Assembly (NCBI GenBank): GCA_010015655.1
Contig: ML976667.1
Location: forward strand, 1,067,387 to 1,131,386
Reading direction: 5' to 3'
DNA from: Bimuria novae-zelandiae CBS 107.79
Lineage: Eukaryota; Ascomycota; Dothideomycetes; Pleosporales; Didymosphaeriaceae
Length of the DNA: 64,000 bases
Shown: in pieces, positions 46,418 to 56,269 of the stretch
Numbering within the stretch: the stretch's first letter is position 1
How the letters are laid out: each line of letters opens with the position of its first letter
Made by a program: the position numbers and the translations under genes
Notes under the pieces: generated by a model
The model's input: the letters and a program-made list of their open reading frames with translations, nothing else
The model's database searches: none
Told to the model about the DNA's origin: nothing

Positions 46418-46780
46418 CTACTCCTTCGGCGGAAACGGGTTGTCCGCCAAGCCACACAGATAGTGCGTCGTTACTTGCTTCGTGAAATCTCCCGTAGCTG
46501 ATCCAAAGACCCAGCCCATCCACTGCTCGGCCGGCTTCTTGCTGCACTGGTCGTGGGCGTAGAAGACGCAGGAGCAACCTTCCGCGATGTAGTAGGACTT
46601 AATCGGTGCGTCGTTCGCGTGCAGGTCCCGACAGTTGCCATCGCCGACGAGGGAGTAGGAGAAGGTGACTGCCTCGTTGGTGACGATGCCGCAGCCCTTG
46701 GCTGGGTCGGTAGAAGACTCAGGGAGGGCGGCGGAAATGGAGAGGCCGATGAGACAGAGGATGAAGATAATGTGCTTCAT
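46418..46780 (-). CDS. Small secreted cysteine-rich protein, 120 aa
   Basis: Single-exon frame. Signal peptide MKHIIFILCLIGLSISAALP, then a mature part of about 100 residues with six cysteines (KGCGI, GNCRD, EGCSC, DQCSK, YLCGL), enough for three disulfides. No known domain recognised. Size, secretion signal and even cysteine number match the usual profile of fungal effectors or secreted defence-type proteins. The gene starts 660 bp from AT block 2, a setting where effectors of repeat-rich plant pathogens are often found. Role unknown. Confidence 0.7.
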   Translation of the reverse strand: MKHIIFILCLIGLSISAALPESSTDPAKGCGIVTNEAVTFSYSLVGDGNCRDLHANDAPIKSYYIAEGCSCVFYAHDQCSKKPAEQWMGWVFGSATGDFTKQVTTHYLCGLADNPFPPKE

Positions 46781-47440
46781 GGTTGTGCTGGGATGGGGTG
46801 AGCAAGTATCAGGAGAAAGGAAGGCGAGGGCTTACCAGATCTTGGATGGCGACACAGTGTTTAGGGGTCTTGTAGTGGACCGGTAGATTGTAGGTGCTGA
46901 GGTTGCAGTAAAGAGTTTGTTTATGTGGTGCTGTGAAGTTCTGGAGAAGCGGGCTGGTGACTGCTTTCATATCGTAGGTATGCATAGCAGTGAAGGCTCA
47001 GAGTTGGGAAGGAGGAACTGGGGTACAACAACGAATCGTGATCACCTGAAGAAGACAAAGACCTGAGCCGAGCTCCCCTGGAAAGGTAGGTGTTGAGAGT
47101 GTTTCAGCATGACAACGGTAGCGGCACCTTGTGCTTTGAGCAGGCGCACTGATGACCACGATTTCCTCGCCTTTCCAAACGCAGGTCTATATACTGACCT
47201 AACTGGAAGGAAAGCCAGGCGTGGTTCTTTATTATTAAATGATCCAGGTTGCATATCTTTTGCTAATACAACGTTAGCTGTAGGATGAGGAACATTGAAC
47301 TAACAGGTGACACCCGGAAGAACTGTATAATCAAGACATCGAATGAACGTGCGCAGCGTCACATATTGCGCAACCCCAACATGATCGCTCGGCCAGCAAC
47401 ATGAGCCTGCTGAGCCACCCACAATCAATATTATCATGAG
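46781..47440. other. Promoter region of the small secreted protein and edge of gene land
   Basis: GC-balanced up to about 47,440, then AT content rises sharply. No further gene seen. Confidence 0.45.
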
Positions 47441-47939
47441 ATTTTTTGAATTTGAGGTCTCCTAGGCCTGTAGATAATTGCTAGCTACTTAAACTATTAA
47501 TAAATATTTAGTGTTTTAATAATTTGGCCACTGCGTAACTATAAGGTAGATATAATAAATACGGACTTATTAACGTCTATAAGCCTACGCTAAGGTTAAA
47601 TTTTTTAATAAATTTATTATAAAGCTTTAAGGCTTTTTTATTACCCTTTTTAAGTAATTTTAAATAATTTAAAGTTTCCTTTATAGCTTGCATGCCTATT
47701 AATTAAAGCATTACTTAGTAATTTAATTAGCCCTCTATTTTATATGCGTATCTCTAGTAGCTACTAAAATTACGTTCTCACTTTACTTTATTACTACTTT
47801 TAAGGCGCTAGCCTTATTTCTCTTAACGTAAAAGTTATAATACTAAAGCTTAACGTCTACCTATATATACTATTACTGCTAGTAGCGAATAATAGATTAT
47901 AGTAGTTATAAACGCCTAGTAACACTTCAGAATTTAAGT

Positions 47940-48335
47940 TATAATTAATACTTATAAAGGAGAGAATTTAAAGGCACCTAGATAGTTCCTTAATAAGTAG
48001 AGTTAAAGCCTTTAAAAAATAGTAAAAGGCGTAGTAATAGTATCGTATAAGCTAGTATTAGCGTAGAAGTAGATTACTAAGCTTTAAGCTACTAATAAGG
48101 CCACCACGCGATAGAAATCGCATAAAAGAAAGTAATTCTAGTAGAAAGGAGTTGTTATAGCTACTAATAACTAGTAACTAGCTACTTTAAAGGACTTTAT
48201 GGCGCGTAGTAATAAGAAAAAAGAAAAAAAAAAGGGTACGCGCTAAGTAAAATAATCCTACTTAATAGTACTATAGACGCTATAGTAAGGCTAAGTATAA
48301 TAAAATAACTTATAAATATTTTATAAAAGTAGATT
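47940..48335 (+). pseudogene. C-terminal relic of a second pogo/Fot1-type transposase with zinc knuckle
   Basis: Plus-strand frame with RIP stops: KIVKGVVIVSYKLVLA, KATTR, stop, KSHKRK, then KGVVIATNN and LATLKDFMARSNKKK. It ends with YRRYSKAKYNKITYK, a decayed CxxCxxxxHxxxxC knuckle with Cys and His turned to Tyr. This is the tail form of fungal DDE transposases that end in a CCHC knuckle, a different family from the block 1 element. The DDE core is missing from the window. Confidence 0.6.
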
Positions 48336-48783
48336 CTAAGTAGATTAGCCTGCTATAATTTCTTATAACTATTTATACGGGTTCTATGCTATCGTGTAAA
48401 GTATAGATTTTAGTAGGGTCTTAGCAAAGTAATTAACTTGCTTAACTAATTAACTCGCTATTCATATACGTTAGGCGTTAAACTTATATATCTAGGGTTT
48501 ACATAACTAAGGGTTAAGGATCTAAGGTAATAACTAGGCGTAGCCTATTATAAGTAGTTCTTAAGTATACGCGTTGTACGAGATATTACCACTAATAAGT
48601 TTTAATTACTCTAGAATACTTATATTAATAAATTAACTATAGAGTATAATATAACCCCTACTAGTTACTATATAGAAGTACCTATAATAGCTAACTACCT
48701 TAAGCTATTTATAAAGGAACCTAACGTGGCCTAAATAAAGCTTTACTAAGTGCTTATTAGCTGTTTTATATTTTTAATATAGC

Positions 48784-49194
48784 TGTTAGGATCCACGATC
48801 CAACATAAGGACAGCGAACCATTTTGTACTTAGTCACAGCGCGCACACGTGGAGACACCCTTGTATTCGCTTGCCGCGTTGTCAGCGCTTACGAAGTCTG
48901 TGACTGCTCTCTAGAGAGCGCTCGTTGAAGAGCGCTCGCCAGCGAGTAGTCCAGGACTTGTATATAGGAACATCGAAGATAGACCTTCCATCTTCGTGTT
49001 GAACCTTATTTATTAATCTATTATTTAGATTATACTTAAATATTATTAATTTATTTATAACTATATATTACTTTTAATACTAATATCTTATTAATATGCG
49101 CAAGCTATTAATAACCCTTTCCTTACTTTACTAGTACTCTTGCCCGAGAACTAACCTTAGCCCTATAGGACTAGCTACCCTTAGGGACTTAATA
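48784..49194 (+). repeat. Solo LTR (411 bp) related to the Gypsy-1 LTR
   Basis: Starts TGTTAGGATCC, ends GGGACTTAATA, flanked by the perfect 5-bp duplication ATAGC (48779-48783 and 49195-49199). The last 200 bp resemble the Gypsy-1 LTR end (TTTATTAATCTAT, CGCAAGCTAT, TACTCTTGCCCGAGAAC), while the first half is different. The interior was lost by LTR-LTR recombination. Confidence 0.85.
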
Positions 49195-49589
49195 ATAGCT
49201 TACTTGCCTAAATCTAGCATGCGTGCATGTAATATACGCTTTATATCTTATTAATTCTAAATATACTAACGTAGACTCTATACTTAAAGTATAGCGTTAT
49301 ATCCTAAAGACTTAATACTACGCGCTTAAAGCTTATGTAGTTAAAGAAATTTAAAAATTTACAATATAAAAAAACTATTACGTAATTATTATTTTTAAGG
49401 TATTTAACGCTACTTTTACTAATACTATAAAAAGACGCTAAAGCTCTTAAGGATATATCTTTTAACTATTTAATATAACTATTAATTAGAAGTCTACTCT
49501 AAAGCGTATAGTTCCTAAGTTAATTACTAAGGTAGAACTACTTACGCTCTCTTTTATAGGCTTTAAGATATAAGAGTAGCTAAGTTTAT

Positions 49590-49870
49590 TTAATAGCTTA
49601 TCTTTAATACTTAGTACTATACTTCTTATTTCGTGCGATAATTAGCAGTCTATTAGTATAATTATAAAAAAGTAAAATAAGCTAGTAACTAAGCTTAAGT
49701 ATGTTAAGATTTATTATAGCTAGGTTCGCTAGGAAGTAGAGGAAGAGAAGCTCTATATATAATAGTAACTTATAAATAAGATACCTACTAATAGCATAAC
49801 TAAGATACTACCTTATTAAAAGCATGCCAAGTTTATAAGATAGCTTCGTATTACAGATCTATGCTGTTAA
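49590..49870 (+). pseudogene. Copia RNase H end relic
   Basis: Plus-strand frame: LISCDN, stop, QSISIIIKK, then KLVTKLKYVKIYYS, VEEEKLYI, LINKIPTNSITKILPY and KHAKFIR. It matches the end of Ty1/Copia pol (CDNQ...KHVDI...PTxxxxADxLTKxLP) with RIP changes. Confidence 0.65.
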
Positions 49871-51878
49871 CTTTAAATATAGTATAAATAAAAAGATTAT
49901 CCTTTCGTTGCTAGCTAACTATAGGACAAAGAGGTGTATAACAGTTTATATAAGGGCTTACGATAATCCTGTTACACTATATATCTTACCTAATATAGTA
50001 GATAGTAAGCTCCCTAATATATCTTATGTATATTTATTATGTATAAGTAGCGCAGTCTATACAACTTAATATAATAAGTGTTACCTTAACTTTCGCTTTG
50101 CACCTGAAAATCACTATAATACATATATTTATACCCCCTTATGCCTCTAATCTAGGCTACTTAACTCTTCCGTAACCTTAAATACAGGCACTGTCTTAGT
50201 ATCCTAGCTAAGATTAAGCTTTTAGCTATCTTTCTAAACGCAGACCTGGCTAACTTGGCTGCAATATCTCTAAAAGAAGTACCTAAGGGATAAAAACATA
50301 GCCTAAGGACATCCTTAAAGATATAATATCTAAAAAGTTAGCGAACTTATAGATAGTAAAGGTCTTAAACGACATAACTTTTAGCAGGGCTTCTTAGGCA
50401 GGACCTAGCGGAGCTTCCCTAATAGGACCTAGCGAACCTAAAGCTATAACCTGTTATAGTTTAATTAAAAGCGATATTAGGACTTCTAGGACTATTACGC
50501 TACTAAATTAGTGTTTTAAAAACTAAAGATGTGTTTAAAAAATTGATACTACGTTTAGTTAGTATTATCTAAGAGTATAAAATTTTTAGCATAAATCTAA
50601 TATTCAGGCACGTAGTACTAGCTATTTCTATATAAATATACTAGCTAATTATTATAAAGAGCGACAATTAATTAGAGTGGGTTATTAAAGCTAGAAGGTC
50701 TAAATAGCGTGTAAAGGAAGCTAGCGTAATAAGTAGGAAATAAAAGTAAAGAAAAGTAGTAAAGGCTAACGTACTTATTTACTAGCTCCTTCTAGTGGTA
50801 GAGGCTAGCGTTTTCTTTTATTAACTTTTTTTTTAATCTTGTTTCTTACTCGCCGCGCTAGCTAATTCCACGCGCTATTAATAATAAGAATAGCTTTTAC
50901 TATATTCTAGTAATAGTAAATACTAGCCTAGCCTACTTTTAGCACTATTCTTTAAGAAAATTATACACAAATTTAACTAATGCATGCTACTATTAGAAAA
51001 GCATATATAAGTAGATTATTACGCCTAAGATTTAGTATAATATACTAGAACTACCTAAGATAGGTTAGTAATTTTGCTATAGTTACCGCGGGGCGCCTTA
51101 TAAACTGTAAAGAAAATTAACGTTATAATTAGACAGAACTTATTTGTTTCTCTCTACCTCTTATTTCTGTACGGCTGTCTAAAGGGATAGGTTTAGGAGG
51201 ATAGGTGTAGCCACGTGACTAACGTTAGAGGTGGTATACGTAGAAGGTACTACTCTTTTGCACGGACTAGGGACTTAATAAATACTCTTCCACGCTCTTG
51301 CTTTCTCTCTCTCTGCTCAACAGTAGACTCCTTACTCCACACACTCTTTTCTGCAGATAGCAATATAGCTTGTTATCCTCATATGCCTGCCTGCCTGCCT
51401 ACAATAGGAAATTACTTCTATTCCCTTAGAGCTTGTCGCCGGATGTTCAGTATCTGGCGCAAACGCGACGCTGGGTTTTAGCAAAGGTGTTATTAGGGTT
51501 AGAGGCGACGACGGCTTTCCGGAGTGGTAGCAATATAAAAGAGTCGGATGTGTAGGAAATACTTGCCTAGGACTATAAAATATAGGGAAGACAGCGACCA
51601 CTATAGGCCCTACATAACCTAAATAGCCTACTAACATCCCTAAACCTTAACCCGCGAAACAGTATCCTACTAGCTAAATAAATAAAAATATCTTACTTAA
51701 TATTTTGCTATGCCTCCTCCTCTAACACCGCCTATAAAGCCCTTAAAGCCTTAAACCCTAATAGCGCCTCCCCTAAACCTAACTATAGCTTTTCTAGCGG
51801 ATATAAAAACCCCCGTAACTTAGCAGAAGGCTTTATGCTAGTTATTACAATTATAAGCTTGCTCCCGAAGCCAACCTT

Positions 51879-51901
51879 ATATATATATATATATATATAT
51901 A
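51879..51901. repeat. (TA)n microsatellite
   Basis: An uninterrupted AT dinucleotide run of about 23 bp in RIP-mutated DNA. Confidence 0.9.
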
Positions 51902-53137
51902 CTACGATATCCCGGCAACACTCGATGGTCAGAAAAAACAAAAACGCGCCTTAAGGGTTAAATTAATTTTGTCTCGCCCTCGATCACCGCCGCTCCGCAA
52001 GGCCCCATAGCGGCAAGGTATTCTAGACTAACCTGCGCCTAAGCAGAAAGGATTATCTTCTAGAAGTTAGCTTCTATCTATATTGCCTTAGACTGTGCTA
52101 ACGCAGCGTTCCGCTTTAGCTTAGCTACTTACTTATTCTATTTTTAAAACTTATTAAATAGGGTAGCAAAGTTATTATAATCCTTAACTTATAGCTTACT
52201 CTAATAACTGTCTCCTCTTTAGCTTAGTTACTACTTTAATTACGCACGATAAGCTTTTCTACTAATAATAACTTTAATTATTTTACTACAGATAATAAGT
52301 AGACTAGATACTAAAAGAAAGACTAGAGAATACTATAGAACTAGCTTAAAAACATTACTTTATAAACGCGAGCTTTAATAATAACTAGATAAAAGAGATT
52401 TATGCTCTTAATATAGTAATAAACCTAATTAACTTACTAATATAAATATTAGTTCTAGTACTATGCAGCAGGCAAGCGCGGAAAGAGAGTATTAATAAGA
52501 TATAAAAAATATAATAAAATAAGTAAGCTATAAGGCGCTTTTAAACTTATTCTTAACTATTAAACTTTAAATTTAATAGGGCCTTGATCCTAAAAGAATC
52601 TAAACTCTCTAAGCTCTTAGGAAAGCTAAAAAACCGTCTATACGAGTGTATACTCTAAGCTATTAATATACGCTTACCTTCCACATTTAAGCTATAGCGT
52701 AGTTTCGCCCAGACCAATTGGCAGTTCCGACACGAGTTCTAGCCTGATTTGTGGATCCCGGATACATCGTTAAATACACCGCTAATAACATTATCAATTA
52801 CTACAACAATCGCATTAACTTAGACTGCGAGGACGCGGTGTTGCGCTTAAGCTCGGTCAGGACTCTCCTAGCAAGTGATAGCATTGCAGGGAGGAAAATC
52901 TGCTCCGTTGAGATGGCGGATAGTGGGAGCTCCACCATGGTTCTTAAGTCGTTGGAGATGTCGACGCGCCTAGTCGTATGCGTAATGGTGGCTATGACCT
53001 TGAGCTGCAAATTGGCACACACCGAGATACAAGGGCGGGACTGTTTATGGGTCTGGTATAGGCAGACGTCAGTTATACTCTGTTACCCAACCTTTCATCT
53101 TTACCATTCTACCCGTCTCAATCAGACCTTCGCAATC

Positions 53138-53248
53138 ATGTCTCCCAAGCCGACGCAAGAGACGACTAGCCTAGCGGAGCCTATTGCTGGTACTACCACT
53201 AGCGATTCGAGGAACAGGAATGTATCGGAGAAGGGTCCCGCGTCGTGA
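53138..53248 (+). CDS. Possible 36-aa ORF, doubtful
   Basis: MSPKPTQETTSLAEPIAGTT... follows a CT-rich leader with CCAACC/TCATCT-type sequence like a fungal 5' UTR, so a short or truncated gene is possible. The frame runs back to 52751 but without coding look. No family recognised. 52701-53639 otherwise holds no gene. Confidence 0.2.
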   Translation: MSPKPTQETTSLAEPIAGTTTSDSRNRNVSEKGPAS

Positions 53249-53523
53249 CGTGAGTTGAGAGGAGTTGATGGGCGGGAGACGGGAAGGACGTTAAATGGGT
53301 TTGGGACGTTGAGGAGATACACCATCATCGTATACGGCCTCAATGGCCCCACGAGAGAGACGATTCTGTGGCGCTATATTGGTCAACCTTGTATGTGTGG
53401 TGGAGAAGAGAGTGATTGCACTCGATGCCTCGCCTTCGGTCCACACAACACCGGAAGTCGATGGTGGACAAAGATAGGGGAAGAAGATGATGTATTGGTC
53501 AACCTTGTATTAGAGAAAGGAAT

Positions 53524-53550
53524 TTCCTTCCTTCCTTCCTTCCTTCCTTC
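53524..53550. repeat. (CCTT)n microsatellite
   Basis: About 27 bp of TTCC repeats, 90 bp downstream of the GH1 stop codon on the minus strand. Confidence 0.85.
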
Positions 53551-53639
53551 GCTGGGGATGGAATATGGCATGTATGTACAGATAGATACCTACAAACAAC
53601 CTCACATGTCAAGAGACGCAACTCCCCCACACCCCTTCC

Positions 53640-55520
53640 TCAACCACCCTGCCTCCTACTCTCCACAAAGTCCACAAGCTCAAAAAAGCTCTTCTTATAC
53701 CGTCTCGCTTGGGTCGCCCGATTAACAGTTTGAATCCCAAAATGCGCGTCGTAATCCCCAAACTCCCAATTATCCGCCCAGCTCCACGCAAACGCGCCGA
53801 TCCACTCGACGCCATCCTCCCACATCGCTTTCAACCCCTCACTCAGATACGATTGGTAGTACAAGCTGCGCGGGCTGTCGAATTCTTGGTCGGACTGTTT
53901 CTTCTCGGCTTCGCCGAAGACCGGGAAGCCGAACTCGGTCACCGCGACGGGCGCGCGGAAGGTGTTGTAGAGGTAGTTGAGGTACGTGCGGAAGTAGCTG
54001 GGCGTGATGTAGACGTAGGACTGTGAGGCGTAGCCGATGTTCCAGCCCGTGGTTGTGGTGGTGGATTGCGTGACGCAGTAGGGACGCAGGGGGTGCGTGA
54101 TGTTTGCGGCGCAGTCCGCGATGGTATTGTCGGGTGGCGGGGAGACGACGGTCGCCGTGTAGGGCTGGATGGAGAAGAAGTCTGCGGTGCCGTTGATGTA
54201 CGCGAGATCCTCGGCGGTGAAGGGGACGTAGTCTGCGACACTGGATTTGTAGGCTTCCGGGTAGTCTTGGCCGAGGAAGATGGGGTTCGCGAAGGTCGCG
54301 AGTTGGAAGGCGTTGAAGTGGTTTGCTGCGTCGACGTCGGCGGGGTTGGATGGGTTGCGTGGGACGCCGAAGTTGTCGTTGAAGGTTAGGGATATTTTGC
54401 CGGTGCCTTTGATTTCAGACCGGTAGAAGTGGTAGAGGCGCGCGTGCGCTTTGATGACTGCGTCAATGGACTGGCCGTTCCGAGCGCCGAGCAACGGTTC
54501 ATTGAAGGTCCACCAGATGGGTACGCGGTCGGCGTAATGGGTCATTACGACTTTGCCGTAGTTCACGAAAGCGTCCTCGAAGGAGACGTTTTTGTAAGTG
54601 CATTGATAGCATGAGTCTCCGTAGCCGATACCTCCTGTGCCCGGTGTAATACCAATATCGGAGATGTTCGTGTAGAATTCGAGCGGTGTATCGCTGTGAT
54701 GCAAAACGATGGCTGGAAGCATCCCTTTCTCGAGAACGAAGTTGATCAAATCATCGTAATGGGCTAGACCTTGTTCATTGACAGGCGTGCCTGGCAGAAC
54801 AAATGGGAGAATCCGCGACCAAGGGATAGAGAAGCGGTAATAGCGCACGCCCATTGACGCAATTCGCTCAATATCTTGTTTGTAAAGATAGTAGTTCTCG
54901 TTGGCCACGAAGTTGTCGGCGATTGTGGGGTTAAGAAGACTTAGAGCATCCATGTGTACAGGTGTCCGACCCTCGTCGGCCACGGCTCCTTCGATTTGCA
55001 CCGCAGAAGCGGCCACTCCAAGGATGAAGTCCTTGGGAAAGGTGTAGCATATCTGTGCATTGAATGGCTCGGGTGGAGGAAGCACAAGCTCGCTGGTGGG
55101 AACTGGCGTCGGTTGCACTGTGGTCGAGTAGATGCCTCGTGTGAAGTTCACCCACGGAATGGCGTCCCAGAGTGCGCTCCATGAAGCGTTGCCATAAGGA
55201 CTCCCGCTATCCGTTGGGGTAGAATTGGACGCAGGATTCCAATTGCCCCAGTGCGTCGTCGTTAAACTAGGCACTAGGCTACTCAGTTCAGAGTAATTTG
55301 GAGCATAGGTCGGCGTAGCAGTCGGTGCGGGGATTGAGGTAGCCGTTCTCACCGTCTCCGTCTGGGTGAAACTAAATTCGCGAAAAGAGTACGAAGGAAG
55401 GGCCGTCGCGTAGGTCTGGTCAAGGGAGCATTGTGGAAGCGACGATGATCCATTGGCAGGAATGTAAACCTGTTGCGCGAGTGCGACTGCACCACTTCCA
55501 AGCACTAAAGGAAGCTTCAT
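53640..55520 (-). CDS. Secreted GH1 beta-glucosidase-like enzyme, 626 aa, single exon
   Basis: Glycoside hydrolase family 1. Signal peptide MKLPLVLGSGAVALAQ, then a Ser/Thr/Pro-rich region of about 140 residues. The catalytic barrel starts at FILGVAASAVQIEGAV (about 165) and runs through GVRYYRFSIPWSRILP, the acid/base motif TFNEP (338-342, Glu341) and the nucleophile region VTEFG (Glu529) to WSWADNWEFGDYDAHFG. Both catalytic Glu are present. Two positions depart from textbook GH1: HHSDTPLEF replaces HWDLP, and TEFG replaces TENG. The long N-terminal extension is also unusual (typical GH1 is about 470 aa). The sugar substrate is unknown. Confidence 0.87.
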   Translation of the reverse strand: MKLPLVLGSGAVALAQQVYIPANGSSSLPQCSLDQTYATALPSYSFREFSFTQTETVRTATSIPAPTATPTYAPNYSELSSLVPSLTTTHWGNWNPASNSTPTDSGSPYGNASWSALWDAIPWVNFTRGIYSTTVQPTPVPTSELVLPPPEPFNAQICYTFPKDFILGVAASAVQIEGAVADEGRTPVHMDALSLLNPTIADNFVANENYYLYKQDIERIASMGVRYYRFSIPWSRILPFVLPGTPVNEQGLAHYDDLINFVLEKGMLPAIVLHHSDTPLEFYTNISDIGITPGTGGIGYGDSCYQCTYKNVSFEDAFVNYGKVVMTHYADRVPIWWTFNEPLLGARNGQSIDAVIKAHARLYHFYRSEIKGTGKISLTFNDNFGVPRNPSNPADVDAANHFNAFQLATFANPIFLGQDYPEAYKSSVADYVPFTAEDLAYINGTADFFSIQPYTATVVSPPPDNTIADCAANITHPLRPYCVTQSTTTTTGWNIGYASQSYVYITPSYFRTYLNYLYNTFRAPVAVTEFGFPVFGEAEKKQSDQEFDSPRSLYYQSYLSEGLKAMWEDGVEWIGAFAWSWADNWEFGDYDAHFGIQTVNRATQARRYKKSFFELVDFVESRRQGG

Positions 55521-56269
55521 CTTGGTGGAAAAATGAGAGTGGTCACATGTGGGTTTCTGCGCGAGATTTTATATTTCTACCACTACTTTCCGACTAGTTC
55601 AGTTTTCTCTAAGATCCGGATCGCGAATGCACCAAACACCGTACTCGTCGAACTAGTATACTAGACGCTGCGGTATGATGCGATCATGTCCAGAGGCTCT
55701 CTAGAGGACGTTCCTGTTTAAGGGTTCGCCCGTTGGGTCCTGTGGGGATGCGTGCGGGGTACTGCCGGCACATCTCCTCGGTATCACAGTTGGCAACAAG
55801 CAAGTCAAGTCTCGTTGACGGAGCACCATCTGGTCCGTGACAGCCTGCACGTCCCAACAGTAGGGCCGTTCGCAAGACTTGACTTGCTTGTTGACTTGTC
55901 TGCTCGGTATGCGGGGAACGATGAACTGAGTCGCAGGCAACATCGTACCCATTTTCGTATTCAGCGTGAGAGGAACTCTGCTCAAACAATAGCAGCCAAC
56001 AAAATCTATCCTGGAATACCTTAACAAAGTAAACAACAGCAGATTCGGTATCTCTGGAGTACCGTTGCTATAACAGAGTTTCATTTGTTCTTAACCGTAT
56101 ACTAGGGGGACAATCTTTTGTTACTACTTTTTGTATCCGTTGCTTATTACTACCTTTTTCCAGCTATCCTTCAGATATTAGGGTTGTTGTGGTATATGTT
56201 TTGGAAACCACTGCTGGTATACATAACTTTTGTAATGATGGTCGATAGGAGATATCGCAAACGGCGAAT
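55521..56269. other. Intergenic, no gene recognised
   Basis: Promoter of the GH1 gene and 3' side of the alcohol oxidase. Frames at 55684-56084 (minus) and 56118-56480 (plus) have no domain. AAGTCAAGT-type words recur in opposite orientation near 55800 and 55875, a weak inverted repeat. Confidence 0.4.

Larger units (their letters stand above)
47441..52700. mobile_element. AT block 2: RIP-mutated nest of repeat relics
   Basis: About 5.3 kb with dense TAA/TAG in all frames and no intact gene. It includes a pogo-type transposase tail, a solo LTR and a Copia pol end (listed separately). 49871-51200 and 51640-52700 were not identified. 51200-51640 is less mutated, with a short frame at 51215-51481 and no domain; it could be an LTR. 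Confidence 0.75.

Noticed and set aside
52751..53137. N-terminal extension of the small ORF at 53138
   Set aside because: Low-complexity, no signal or domain, and it starts at the RIP edge; more likely a leader.
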